This document shows, piece after piece, positions 33,898 to 42,941 of a stretch of 64,000 nt of DNA. Source of the stretch: Megasphaera vaginalis (ex Bordigoni et al. 2020) (lineage in GTDB: Bacteria; Bacillota; Negativicutes; Veillonellales; Megasphaeraceae). The stretch is from the NCBI RefSeq assembly GCF_900240295.1, contig NZ_OEQB01000005.1, positions 1 to 64,000 on the forward strand, given 5' to 3'. The translations under genes and the position numbers were made by a program. Position 1 is the stretch's first letter; every line of letters begins with the position of its first letter. The notes under the pieces were generated by a model that worked only from the letters and a program-made list of their open reading frames with translations, was not told the DNA's origin and ran no database searches.

Positions 33898-34761
33898 TTA
33901 TTCGCTGATATATTGCGACATGCTTTCACCGAAATACTGCTGTTCCAACTCGGCGATTTTTCCTTCATCGCGAAGTTCCTGAATGGCCTTGTCATAGTCA
34001 TCGGCGAGTTGTTGTTCCTTCTTGTTAAAGAGGGGATATGTCGGAATCCCTTTATACCGCAGGTATGTCAGCGCGTCGGCAAACTGATGATACGGCGCGT
34101 CAGCTTTTTCAATGTTATTTTTGTAACTCAATTCCACTTCAAGATATCCGTCGTAACGGCCTTCCATGACCCACGAATAGGCATCGGCGATCTGGAATGC
34201 TTCCGATGATTTCAGCTGAATCGGCCGATCGCTGTGAGCTTTATTATAGTTTTCAATCACCATATAGCGAGCATCTTGCAGTGCAATCGGCACCAGCTTC
34301 CCGCTGAAAGCGGCAAAAGAATCCATATCCTTAATCTGCTGAGCCGTGTCTTTACGGATAACCAAGCCGATAACGCTGGCTCCGATATAATTTTTGGGGA
34401 AAACATATTTTTTCATCCGCGCATCCGTCTTCCAGATCCCTTTCGTCCCGACCTGATACTTACCTGATTCGACGCCGATAAGCAAATCGTCATCCGACGT
34501 CGGCGTAAATTTGAATTCATACTGCGGCAACTTTTTAGCTACCTCTTTCATGACGGCCACTTCAAAACCGTCCGCTTCTCCGTTTGCGTTAACGAAATCA
34601 TAGGGCACGTAATAGTTCGTGTACGCCACATTGATCACACGTTTTCCACCTGTCGCCGCCCGATCGCCGTCAGCTTTCTTGCCGCAGCCTGCGAGCCCCG
34701 CCGCGACAATACCGGCTAATGCGGCTATTAAGATTGTCTTACCCCATTTGTTGATTTTCAT
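33898..34761 (-). CDS. Amino-acid ABC transporter substrate-binding lipoprotein
   Basis: This 287-residue solute-binding protein of family 3 is anchored by a lipobox ending LAGC (Cys26). The mature part begins VINVAYTNYYVPYDFVNANG and has the family GFEVAVMKEVAKKL segment. Ligand is not readable with certainty. Family 3 covers Gln, His, Arg and cystine. Its operon is T-box controlled, so the T-box specifier is the best hint. A URO-D-family gene lies 50 bases upstream in the same operon. Confidence 0.9.
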   Translation of the reverse strand: MKINKWGKTILIAALAGIVAAGLAGCGKKADGDRAATGGKRVINVAYTNYYVPYDFVNANGEADGFEVAVMKEVAKKLPQYEFKFTPTSDDDLLIGVESGKYQVGTKGIWKTDARMKKYVFPKNYIGASVIGLVIRKDTAQQIKDMDSFAAFSGKLVPIALQDARYMVIENYNKAHSDRPIQLKSSEAFQIADAYSWVMEGRYDGYLEVELSYKNNIEKADAPYHQFADALTYLRYKGIPTYPLFNKKEQQLADDYDKAIQELRDEGKIAELEQQYFGESMSQYISE

Positions 34762-34811
34762 TATAAATCCCCCTTGTAACCATACCGTATTCCCGTTGAA
34801 TCATCTGCGAC

Positions 34812-35807
34812 TTATTTCGCCGCATCTCTTACCCAGTCAAAGCGTCGCCAATCCGTATTGCGCGGAACGGTGCAATCGGCGCCGAGAATGACGCCTTGTC
34901 TTCCCGCCTGAGCTAAAATCCGTTTCGTTTCGGCTTCCACTTCTTCTTTAGAACCCTTATATAAGACGTCTGTGTCCAAATTGCCGAAACCGCCGAGAAC
35001 GGCGCGATCTCCAAACAGTTTCCGACCTTTTTCCAACGGGATCCCTTCGACGACAGCTGCCCAATTGACGGTTTTCACATCATAATCGGTGTACCATGTC
35101 AAGTCATTACGATGACCGGCATAGCCGCATATATGCAAAATATGGTAAGCGCTGACGCTGTTGGCGGCGGCAAGGATTTTCTTTTCCCCCGGCGCAGCGA
35201 CGGCAGCATAGGTTTCCTTCGTCATGCCTTTGCCCAGAATATTCTGAACACTGAAATAAATCCCTGTCACCTTGGCTTCCGTAACCAGCCGTTTGGCTAA
35301 TTTCGCCAGATCATCGGAAATAATATCAAAGCCGTACCGGACGCTATCGGCATCTTCCCGTATCGCCTCAGCCAGAAAGGCTTCCCCCTTCGTCCAATCA
35401 GGCTGCATAAAACGGATCGTCGTTGCCGCGCAAAAGAGATTATAAAACATAGCGAGATCGGCACCGAAACGATCGGTCAACCGACGGGCATATGCGATCT
35501 GCTGCGTAAACCACGGATCATCATCGGCTAGCGGTTTGATGTTGCGGAAATCAGCGGCACTGTGAAGATGACGGACCGTTTCATTTTCATATGGAAAAAA
35601 ACCGTCCGTCATGATTTTGACAAAATCCGGTTTAGCCCGTTCGATATACTCGACCTCGCCTGCCAACAACTGTTCCGTGTATGCAGGCTGCCTGAAGGCG
35701 TTGGTGCCGATCTCATCTGCCAGGAAATGAAACCAAAATCCGACCGGTACCCGCTCCGTCGGTTTATTGTCCATCGCTGCCAACACCAATTCTTTTTTCG
35801 TTATCAT
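34812..35807 (-). CDS. Uroporphyrinogen decarboxylase-family protein (methyltransferase-like)
   Basis: This 331-residue TIM-barrel protein is of the URO-D superfamily, which includes HemE and corrinoid methyltransferases such as MtaA/CmuA. It starts MITKKELVLAAMDNKPTERV, with PVGFWFHF in the first strand. HemE active-site signatures are not intact, so haem synthesis is unlikely and a methyl-transfer or related role is more plausible. The ATG at 35807 follows GAGGGGGAG. It is the first gene behind a T-box leader and shares the operon with an amino-acid ABC transporter, suggesting metabolism of the amino acid imported. Confidence 0.8.
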   Translation of the reverse strand: MITKKELVLAAMDNKPTERVPVGFWFHFLADEIGTNAFRQPAYTEQLLAGEVEYIERAKPDFVKIMTDGFFPYENETVRHLHSAADFRNIKPLADDDPWFTQQIAYARRLTDRFGADLAMFYNLFCAATTIRFMQPDWTKGEAFLAEAIREDADSVRYGFDIISDDLAKLAKRLVTEAKVTGIYFSVQNILGKGMTKETYAAVAAPGEKKILAAANSVSAYHILHICGYAGHRNDLTWYTDYDVKTVNWAAVVEGIPLEKGRKLFGDRAVLGGFGNLDTDVLYKGSKEEVEAETKRILAQAGRQGVILGADCTVPRNTDWRRFDWVRDAAK

Positions 35808-35837
35808 CGTAAACTCCCCCTCATGATAAATGAACAC

Positions 35838-36079
35838 AAAAAAGCCACCATCTCCTCATACAGAGACGGTGGCCCGCGGTTCCACTCTGCTTACAGTCAC
35901 CAAGACTGTACTCAACAGCCTCTAACGCGGCCAACCGGAAAGATCTACTGGTGTTCAATCTTCCTGCTCCCGAAGGCATTCCATCCTACGCCGCTTTCTG
36001 TGCAGGCTCTCAGCCGCTGACCTGCGCTCTCTGGATGACTTTGTAGGTGTACTTGTTTCGGTCATTGCATTCAATGTTT
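35838..36079 (-). promoter_or_regulatory. T-box riboswitch leader
   Basis: On the minus strand the T-box core AGAGTGGAACCGCGG lies at 35874-35888. A terminator hairpin GCCACC..GGTGGC with a T-run follows (35838-35873), the two being mutually exclusive with the antiterminator. Upstream, Stem I shows the AGAGAG motif and a distal GCAGG..CCTGC arm. A GAA-TGC-CTTCGGGAGC segment fits the usual specifier context, suggesting TGC (Cys), but alternative pairing of CATCC with GGATG leaves this uncertain. Binding of uncharged tRNA would open the operon. Confidence 0.92.
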
Positions 36080-36085
36080 ACGGTA

Positions 36086-36113
36086 ATGGTACACTTTATT
36101 TTCAGCTAGTCAA
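36086..36113 (-). promoter_or_regulatory. Probable promoter of the T-box operon
   Basis: On the minus strand TTGACT (36108-36113) and TACCAT (36086-36091) are spaced by 16 bases, directly before the T-box leader. Confidence 0.65.
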
Positions 36114-36144
36114 ATTCCATTTGTCCATTTGTTCATGTGTTCTA

Positions 36145-36915
36145 TTACTCATATGAATAATTCGGATTAAGAACGGTGCTGCGACCGCCGGAAATTTCCA
36201 CTGCCGTCGATGTGATATAAGCCGCTCTGTCACTCGCCAAGAAGACAATCGGCGCCGCGATTTCTTCCGGCGCCGCAGCCCGATGCAGCAGACAGAGGCG
36301 ACTCTGTTCGGAAAATTCCGCCGGCGCAATCGTCGTTTTTGCCAGCGGTGTCGTCGTAAACCCCGGCATAACGGCAACAACACGTATCCCCTGCGCCGCC
36401 ACTTCACCGGCAAAGGTATTCGTATAATTGACGACAGCCGATTTCAGCGGACCGTAAAGAGAGGCCCGGCCTGAAGACGCACAGCGCGCAGCTAACGAGG
36501 CTACGTTGATAATGACGCCGCCGCCTCGACGGATCATATAAGACGCCGCGATCTGACTGCCCATGACGACGGATTTGAAATTAACGGCATAAGTCGCATC
36601 AATTTCAGCTTCCGTATACCACTGACCGGCGCGGGCGATGGTCGCCCCGACATTATTTACCCATACATCGAGAACGCCGAATCGCTGCCAAACATAGTCG
36701 CCTAAAGACGCAACATCAGCTGCACAGGTAACATCAGCCCGAAAAGGCAGCACCTTGCTTCCCAGCGAAGCGGCAGCCTGTTCCAGAACCTCCAGGCGAC
36801 GGCCGCAGATGATAACTCGCGCCCCTTCTGCGGCGAAAAATTTGGCTGCAGCATAACCGATTCCCGCACTGCCGCCGGTAATGACGACTATCTTCTCTTC
36901 CAATCCTAAATCCAT
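36145..36915 (-). CDS. Short-chain dehydrogenase/reductase
   Basis: This 256-residue classical SDR has the nucleotide motif TGGSAGIGYAA near residue 13, NNVGATIA near 87, and the catalytic Tyr-Lys in SLYGPLKSA. Its substrate is unknown. The ATG at 36915 follows GGGAGGAG. It is divergent from an MFS pump, with shared inverted ATGGTATA sites between the promoters. Confidence 0.9.
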   Translation of the reverse strand: MDLGLEEKIVVITGGSAGIGYAAAKFFAAEGARVIICGRRLEVLEQAAASLGSKVLPFRADVTCAADVASLGDYVWQRFGVLDVWVNNVGATIARAGQWYTEAEIDATYAVNFKSVVMGSQIAASYMIRRGGGVIINVASLAARCASSGRASLYGPLKSAVVNYTNTFAGEVAAQGIRVVAVMPGFTTTPLAKTTIAPAEFSEQSRLCLLHRAAAPEEIAAPIVFLASDRAAYITSTAVEISGGRSTVLNPNYSYE

Positions 36916-36940
36916 GTGATCTCCTCCCTTTTTGACTGAG

Positions 36941-36976
36941 TATACCATAAGAAAATCCTTTGTCCGATGGTATAAT
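36941..36976. promoter_or_regulatory. Overlapping divergent promoters with inverted TATACCAT/ATGGTATA sites
   Basis: TATACCAT (36941-36948) and ATGGTATA (36967-36974) form an inverted repeat. Each half overlaps a -10 element: TATACT for the minus-strand SDR and TATAAT (36971-36976) for the plus-strand MFS gene. A single regulator bound here could control both. Confidence 0.55.
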
Positions 36977-37008
36977 GAAAGCAACGCAGAAAGGACGGTG
37001 CTTTCATC

Positions 37009-38355
37009 ATGTCCGATGAAAAAAGAGTATCCCTCGCCATCTATATTACCGCCTTTATCGGTTCGTATTTGTCGACAGCCATCAATATCGCCATACCCGC
37101 CATCAGCAGCGAATTCTCCGCTCCTGCAGATACGCTCGGCTGGGTAGTGACTTCCTTCCTCATCGCTTCCGCGGCGTTCCTGCTGCCTTTCGGCAAATTA
37201 GCCGACTTAAAAGGCCGACGGAAGACCTACACGGTCTCCTTGGCCGTATTTGCCCTTTCCACATTGACAGCAGCAGCCTCCTTTTCCATAGAGTGGCTCA
37301 TCATTTGCCGCATCGTCCAGGGCGCGGCGCTGGCCGCTACCTATGTTACTTATATGCCGATTCTCCTTGCCGTCACCGACGAAGCCCATTACGGTCGCCG
37401 GCTGGGAATCGCCGTCTCCCTGACCTATCTCGGCTTATCGTGCGGTCCCGTTGCAGGCGGATTTTTGACGCAATTTTCAGGCTGGCGCAGTATTTTTATC
37501 CTCGCCTTTGCGTTCCAGCTCAGCAGTCTGTTTCTTCTGTTTCCAGTCCGAGCGGAATGGTATTCCCGCACCGTTCCGTACGTCAATTTTCCCGGCAGCG
37601 TCCTCGCCGTTACGTCGATCACCTTTTTTCTTTACGGCCTCTCTCATATTTCCGAGTCTTATGTTCCCTGCGGCGCCGGCATACTTCTGCTCGCCCTTTT
37701 TATCTTGCATGAAAAACGGTGCGCCTATCCGCTGCTGCCGCTCTTCCTGTTCCGCAATCTGACCTTCACTATGTCCAATGCGGCTGCCCTTATCCAGTAC
37801 AGCGCCACTTACGGTATCTCCTTTTTGCTTTCTCTCTACTTGCAACTCGTCTTGCAACTGACACCGCTGTCATCGGGACTCATCCTGCTGATTCAGCCGT
37901 TGCTTATGGCCGCCTTATCAACGAAAGCCGGTGATTTGGCAGATCGTTACGGGCCTCGTTTGATCGCCTCCATTGGGATTGCCGTTACTACAGCGGGACT
38001 GTCCGCCTTCGCTTTCACCGCTGCGCCAACGGTAGCGATGACGGCGGCCAATCTCATTCTCATCGGCATCGGCGCCGCCTTATTCGGCGCTCCAAACAAC
38101 AGCGCCATTATGGGCGCCGTACCGGTAGATCATCGGGGAACAGCCTCAGGTGTACTCGCACTGGTCCGGAATTGCGGGCAAGCCATGAGCATGGCCATCG
38201 TTACCTTCATTTTCCATGCGACCGCCGGTACAGCCGCATACGGCGTCGCCGTCGCCGCAACCGTCCGTTCTTCGTTTCTGATCTTCACCGGACTCTGCGC
38301 ACTGGCTGTCTTCGCTTCCCTATGCCGCGGCAAAAAAAGCCCACGCGCCGATTAA
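37009..38355 (+). CDS. MFS transporter, drug:H+ antiporter type
   Basis: This 448-residue membrane protein with about 13-14 helices is of the EmrB/QacA (DHA2) type. The helix 2-3 loop motif is GKLADLKGRRK, preceded by LGWVVTSFLIASAAFLLPF. The antiporter motif in helix 5 reads LGLSCGPVAGGFL. It probably exports toxic compounds. The substrate is unknown. It is divergent from an SDR gene. Confidence 0.88.
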   Translation: MSDEKRVSLAIYITAFIGSYLSTAINIAIPAISSEFSAPADTLGWVVTSFLIASAAFLLPFGKLADLKGRRKTYTVSLAVFALSTLTAAASFSIEWLIICRIVQGAALAATYVTYMPILLAVTDEAHYGRRLGIAVSLTYLGLSCGPVAGGFLTQFSGWRSIFILAFAFQLSSLFLLFPVRAEWYSRTVPYVNFPGSVLAVTSITFFLYGLSHISESYVPCGAGILLLALFILHEKRCAYPLLPLFLFRNLTFTMSNAAALIQYSATYGISFLLSLYLQLVLQLTPLSSGLILLIQPLLMAALSTKAGDLADRYGPRLIASIGIAVTTAGLSAFAFTAAPTVAMTAANLILIGIGAALFGAPNNSAIMGAVPVDHRGTASGVLALVRNCGQAMSMAIVTFIFHATAGTAAYGVAVAATVRSSFLIFTGLCALAVFASLCRGKKSPRAD

Positions 38356-38415
38356 AAATCGCCGGCACGGGAATTGCATTCACCAAAAATCATGGTAAAA
38401 TAGGGACAATATTTG

Positions 38416-39837
38416 ATGACCGAAGGGGGACTTCCATTGAAAACATACCAACCTATTACAGAAGAAATTATTCATCAGTTAAAGACCATCGTCGGCGCCA
38501 ATTATGTAAAAACCGACAAAGACCTGCTCGTTGCCTACGAGACGGATTACGAAACGGACCCGCGTCTCTTCCATTTGCCTGAAGCCGCCGTTTTTCCCGG
38601 TTCGGCCGAAGAAATCGCCGCTATCGTCAAGCTTGCCAACACCTGTCATTTTCCCATTACCGTTCGCAGCGGCGGCACAAGTCTGGCAGACGGTGCGATT
38701 CCCGTCTGCGGCGGACTCGTCCTCCTCATGGAACGACTTGATAAAATCATCGAGCTAAATGAAGAAGGTCTCTATATGACCGTCGAAGCCGGTGTTCGCA
38801 CTGTCGACCTGCAGCGCCTCGCCCATGCATCAGGACTTCTTTATGCCGGCGATCCGTCCAGCGCGGAAAGCTGCCTCATCGGCGGCAATCTCGCCACCAA
38901 CGCCGGCGGCCTCAAAGCCGTCCGCTATGGCGTCACGCGGCATCAGGTATACAGTTTGGAAGTAGTCACGCCCTTAGGCGAAATCGTCGAAGTCGGCGCT
39001 ACGTTAAAAAAATGCACGACCGGGTATAGCCTGGAGCAGCTCATTATCGGCAGCGAAGGAACATTGGGCATCATTACAAAAGTAACAGTCAAGCTGACAC
39101 CGTTGCCGCCACATCGCTTTGACGTTCTCGCCGTCTACACGGACCCGAAAAAAGCTCTTCATATGGTCCCTTCTCTCCTGAAAGCCGGCATTGATCCGAC
39201 AAGCGTCGAATATATGGATAATTCCTATGTACGCGGCTGCGCCGACTACTGCCAATACAGCGATATGCCCCACTATGAAGACGGTGTTTACGTCATCATT
39301 ACAGTGGAAACATTCCGCGAAGACGACCTTGATGCGAAGATGGAGACAGTTTGTACTGTCTGCGAAAACTCCGGCGCCGTCGAAGTTCTCGAAGCCGACG
39401 ACAGAGTCTGGAATATGCGCCGCAACTGTCAGACTTCGGTAGAACGGATCAGCAAGATATTTCTGACCGATGACGTCGTTGTTCCCGTCCATAAAATAGC
39501 CGATACGATCGAAGCCATTATGGAAATCGGCGAGAAGTATCCGTTTGAAGTCAAAATTAACGCCCATATCGGTGATGGAAATCTTCACATCGTTCTCTGC
39601 AAAATGGATATGGACGACGCAACCTGGGAAAAAGCCGTTGAAGAATTTCACCAGCAAGTTTACGCCTATGCCTACCGGGCAGGAGGGCGTCTCGCCGGAG
39701 AACACGGTATCGGCGCCAAAAAACTGCGGTACATGGAGCAATTCACACCGCAAGGTGAGCTCCGGCTAATGAAGATGATTAAATATGCATTTGACCCTAA
39801 TTATATACTAAATCCTGGTAAATTATTCATTATTTGA
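38416..39837 (+). CDS. FAD-dependent D-2-hydroxyacid dehydrogenase (GlcD / D-lactate dehydrogenase type)
   Basis: This 473-residue flavoprotein oxidises a 2-hydroxyacid, most likely D-lactate or glycolate, with ETF or another carrier as acceptor. The FAD-binding part has TVRSGGTSLADGAIP and CLIGGNLATNAGGLKAVRYGV. The C-terminal half has INAHIGDGNLHIVL and GEHGIGAKKLRYM with metal-binding histidines. The start is uncertain: ATG 38416 is used here, but TTG at 38437 has an AAGGGGG site at better spacing. A strong terminator follows, then the lut genes on the same strand, supporting a role in lactate oxidation. Confidence 0.9.
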   Translation: MTEGGLPLKTYQPITEEIIHQLKTIVGANYVKTDKDLLVAYETDYETDPRLFHLPEAAVFPGSAEEIAAIVKLANTCHFPITVRSGGTSLADGAIPVCGGLVLLMERLDKIIELNEEGLYMTVEAGVRTVDLQRLAHASGLLYAGDPSSAESCLIGGNLATNAGGLKAVRYGVTRHQVYSLEVVTPLGEIVEVGATLKKCTTGYSLEQLIIGSEGTLGIITKVTVKLTPLPPHRFDVLAVYTDPKKALHMVPSLLKAGIDPTSVEYMDNSYVRGCADYCQYSDMPHYEDGVYVIITVETFREDDLDAKMETVCTVCENSGAVEVLEADDRVWNMRRNCQTSVERISKIFLTDDVVVPVHKIADTIEAIMEIGEKYPFEVKINAHIGDGNLHIVLCKMDMDDATWEKAVEEFHQQVYAYAYRAGGRLAGEHGIGAKKLRYMEQFTPQGELRLMKMIKYAFDPNYILNPGKLFII

Positions 39838-39993
39838 GTATCTCTTCATCATTTATTATCTACGCTTTCAGTGTTTATTACAAAATGTAATTTTAATTAT
39901 ATTTTTAAAACATTTTTGTTTTATTCCTATGTTTGTCTGTTAATTTTAGATTTCCTAACGCTTCATACGTAATTTTTCTGGAATTCAATTAAA

Positions 39994-40023
39994 AAAATAC
40001 ACCCCCATATGGGGGTGTATTTT
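39994..40023. terminator. Perfect 30-bp palindrome acting as bidirectional terminator
   Basis: The stretch is fully self-complementary, centred on CCCCCATATGGGGG, with A-runs on the left and T-runs on the right. It lies 156 bases after the GlcD-type gene. The rest of the 346-base gap is AT-rich with no gene. Confidence 0.85.
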
Positions 40024-40094
40024 AAACTATGCAAAAAAGGCATCCTTTTTCTCATTCCTATATGTAATTAATATTACTTGTTTATGTATATTAA

Positions 40095-40123
40095 TTGCTT
40101 CAAAGACATAAAACTGTTATGCT
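40095..40123 (+). promoter_or_regulatory. Probable promoter of the lut-men-fix operon
   Basis: TTGCTT (40095-40100) and TATGCT (40118-40123) are spaced by 17 bases, 60 bases upstream of lutC. Confidence 0.6.
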
Positions 40124-40183
40124 AATAACATATCAGCTTGTTTTTATTGTTTTGTTACATATTTTTTAAAAAGAGGTGTGAAA

Positions 40184-40729
40184 ATGGACAAGGATGTATT
40201 GTATGACGCATTCCAAAAAGGCTTGACCAGTGTAAGCGGAGAATGTTATCGGGCTAAAAAATCGGAATTAGCCGCAACGCTGACAAAAATTTTCCAAGAA
40301 AAAGATACGCAAAGCGTCGCACTCGTTGAGTCTGAGCTCCTGAAAGAAGCCGGCGCAGCAGCGGCATTAAAAGCGGCAGGTATCAAAGTAGACACGGACC
40401 ACTTACGAAAAAACGCGCCGAACGACAAAGGCGGCGTCACGGAAGCGGATTTCGGCATCGCAAATTTAGGCTCCATCGTTAAAATGGAAGATAATATCGA
40501 CACTCGCATCGTGGAAATCGTATCTGACGTTTATGTCGGTATTATTAAACTTTCCAAAATCGTCGACAATTTTGACACCATGATCGATATCATGGCCGAC
40601 ACCAAACCGTTCCCGCGCTTCGCAGGCATCATTACGGGGCCGAGCCGAACAGCCGATATTGAATGCGTCGGCACCGTAGGGGTTCACGGCCCGCGGCAAT
40701 ATTCCGTTATCGTTGTGGAAGATGAGTAA
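40184..40729 (+). CDS. lutC: LUD-domain protein LutC
   Basis: This 181-residue protein is of the LutC/YkgG family, a subunit of the LutABC L-lactate oxidation system. Conserved GVTEADFGIANLGSIV and the C-terminal ITGPSRTADIECVGTVGVHG are LUD-domain landmarks. The ATG at 40184 follows GAGGTG, and a GTG six bases earlier is less likely. It lies 15 bases before the LutB-LutA fusion gene and begins a run of seven plus-strand genes. Confidence 0.92.
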   Translation: MDKDVLYDAFQKGLTSVSGECYRAKKSELAATLTKIFQEKDTQSVALVESELLKEAGAAAALKAAGIKVDTDHLRKNAPNDKGGVTEADFGIANLGSIVKMEDNIDTRIVEIVSDVYVGIIKLSKIVDNFDTMIDIMADTKPFPRFAGIITGPSRTADIECVGTVGVHGPRQYSVIVVEDE

Positions 40730-40744
40730 GGGAGGGAACAGGAC

Positions 40745-42907
40745 ATGTCTAATGAATTACTGAAACAGGAAATCGAGCGTGCCATGGACAGCGCTCCTTT
40801 GCAAAAAGCGTTAAAAAACTTTACAACTGCATATCCGAACAATCGAGAACGTGTTTACAAAGGATATGATTTCGAAGCGTTGCGTGAAAAGGTATATGAA
40901 GTAAAATCGTACGCCCGCGATCACATGGACGAAATGATTGCCGAATTCACCAAAAACGCCACGGCAAACGGCGCGAAGGTATTTGTCGCCCACTCTCCCC
41001 AGGAAGCCTTTGATTATGCCTTAAAACTGGCGAAGGACAACAATGTCAAGTTAGCTGTAAAATCAAAATCCATGGCTTCTGAAGAAATGCATTTCAATCA
41101 GGGTTTTGAAGCGGCCGGTATTACGGCACAGGAAACCGACTTGGGTGAATTTATCAACTCCATTGCCGGAGACACGCCGTCCCACATGGTTATGCCGGCT
41201 ATCCACTATTCTAAAGAAGACGTCGCCGATCTGTTCACATCTTACACCAAAGAAAAAGAAGAGCCTATTATTTCCGAAGAAGTAAAGACGTCTCGCCGCG
41301 TTATGCGTCCTAAATTCTTTGAAGCGGAAATGGGCGTGTCCGGCGCCAACGTCGCCGTCGCCGAAACAGGTACCGTCATTACAATGACTAACGAAGGCAA
41401 CGGCCGTATGGTCGGCACAATGCCGAAAATGCACCTGTATATTTTCGGTATCGAAAAATTCGTTGCAAAAATGAGCGATATCCGCTATATTTTCAAGGTT
41501 TTGCCTCGTAACGGCACCGCCCAGAATATTACGACGTATTTATCGTTCTACACGGGAGCTTCCCAAGTTGTTACCGATCCCGAAAACGACACGAGAGAAA
41601 CAAAAGATTTCAACATCATCATCCTTGATACGCCGGAACGCCGTCAAATCATTGCCGATGAAGACTATAAAGATATTTTCTGCTGCATCCGTTGCGCAGC
41701 CTGTCTGAATGTCTGTCCCGCTTTCCGTCTTGTCGGCGGACACGTTTACGGCGGCAGCATCTATACCGGCGGTATCGGCACGCTGCTGACAAGCTTCCTG
41801 AACAGCCGCGAACGCGGCAAAGATATTCAGAACATCTGTCTCCAGTGCGGCGCCTGCAACACCTTCTGCGGCGGTAAGCTCGACATTGCCGGCATGATCT
41901 TAAAGCTGCGCACAAAATATGCAAATGAAGACGGCCTGAATCCGATTCATAAGTTCTGTCTCGATACGGTAGCCGACCGCCATCTCTTCCATTCCATGCT
42001 GCGTATCGCCTCCGTCGCGCAAGGAGCGCTTACGAAAGATCAACCGATGATCCGCCACTTGCCGATGTTCTTATCCGGCTTGACTTCAGGACGCAGTCTC
42101 CCCGGCATTGCGCTGCAGCCGTTCCGCGATGTGCTGCCTACAATCAAGCAGGACGTTCCAAATCCGAAGGGCAAGATCGCTATCTTTACGGGCTGTCTCC
42201 TTGATTTCGTATACGTTGATATCGCCACGTCTGTCGTCAAAGCGCTCAACATGGCCGGATACGTTGTCGAAATGCCCTTAGGACAAGCCTGCTGCGGTGC
42301 TCCTGCCGCTTACATGGGCGATTCCGGCAACTCGAAGAAAGCTGCCGAAATGAACATTGAAGCGATGGAAGCAGAAAAATATGATTATATCGTCTCGGCC
42401 TGTCCGACATGTACACATGCGCTCCGCGATTACAAAGACTACTTTAAAGATGAACCGGAAATGCTGAAACGGGCCGAAGAATTAAGCAAAAAGACCTTCG
42501 ACTTCTCCAAATTGCTGCACATGCTCGGCGGTCTTCCCGACAACGGAGACGGTGAACCGCTGAAGATCACCTATCACGACTCGTGCCATATGAAACGGTT
42601 CATGGGCGTAACGGAAGAACAACGCGAATTGCTTAAAAACACCAAAGGCGTCGAATTGTGCGAAATGGAAAACTGTGATAAATGCTGCGGCTTCGGCGGT
42701 TCTTATTCGATCAAATACCCGGAAATGTCCGCACCGATCTTAGAAGAAAAAATCAACAACATCGTCGCTTCAAATGCTGACGTAGTCGCAGTGGACTGCC
42801 CCGGGTGCCTGCTCCAGATTCAAGGCGGTTTGGATGCTCGCAATTTAGGACACATCAAAGTTAAACATACGGCACAAATTCTCGTCGAAAAACGAAACAA
42901 GGGATGA
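40745..42907 (+). CDS. LutB-LutA fusion: LUD, two 4Fe-4S and cysteine-rich (CCG) domains
   Basis: This 720-residue iron-sulfur protein combines what are two proteins (LutB and LutA) in Bacillus. Residues 1 to about 300 are the LUD domain (GVSGANVAVAETGTV). Two ferredoxin motifs follow, CCIRCAACLNVCP and CLQCGACNTFCGG. The last 270 residues hold two heterodisulfide-reductase-type cysteine-rich motifs, QACCGAP..CPTC and NCDKCCGFGG..CPGC. It most likely oxidises L-lactate to pyruvate with LutC. AGGGAGGG precedes the ATG. Downstream are quinone-tail and ETF-quinone genes, the likely electron outlet. Confidence 0.93.
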   Translation: MSNELLKQEIERAMDSAPLQKALKNFTTAYPNNRERVYKGYDFEALREKVYEVKSYARDHMDEMIAEFTKNATANGAKVFVAHSPQEAFDYALKLAKDNNVKLAVKSKSMASEEMHFNQGFEAAGITAQETDLGEFINSIAGDTPSHMVMPAIHYSKEDVADLFTSYTKEKEEPIISEEVKTSRRVMRPKFFEAEMGVSGANVAVAETGTVITMTNEGNGRMVGTMPKMHLYIFGIEKFVAKMSDIRYIFKVLPRNGTAQNITTYLSFYTGASQVVTDPENDTRETKDFNIIILDTPERRQIIADEDYKDIFCCIRCAACLNVCPAFRLVGGHVYGGSIYTGGIGTLLTSFLNSRERGKDIQNICLQCGACNTFCGGKLDIAGMILKLRTKYANEDGLNPIHKFCLDTVADRHLFHSMLRIASVAQGALTKDQPMIRHLPMFLSGLTSGRSLPGIALQPFRDVLPTIKQDVPNPKGKIAIFTGCLLDFVYVDIATSVVKALNMAGYVVEMPLGQACCGAPAAYMGDSGNSKKAAEMNIEAMEAEKYDYIVSACPTCTHALRDYKDYFKDEPEMLKRAEELSKKTFDFSKLLHMLGGLPDNGDGEPLKITYHDSCHMKRFMGVTEEQRELLKNTKGVELCEMENCDKCCGFGGSYSIKYPEMSAPILEEKINNIVASNADVVAVDCPGCLLQIQGGLDARNLGHIKVKHTAQILVEKRNKG

Positions 42908-42941
42908 TCGCTGCAACCCTCAGAAAGGTGAATAGAGCATA

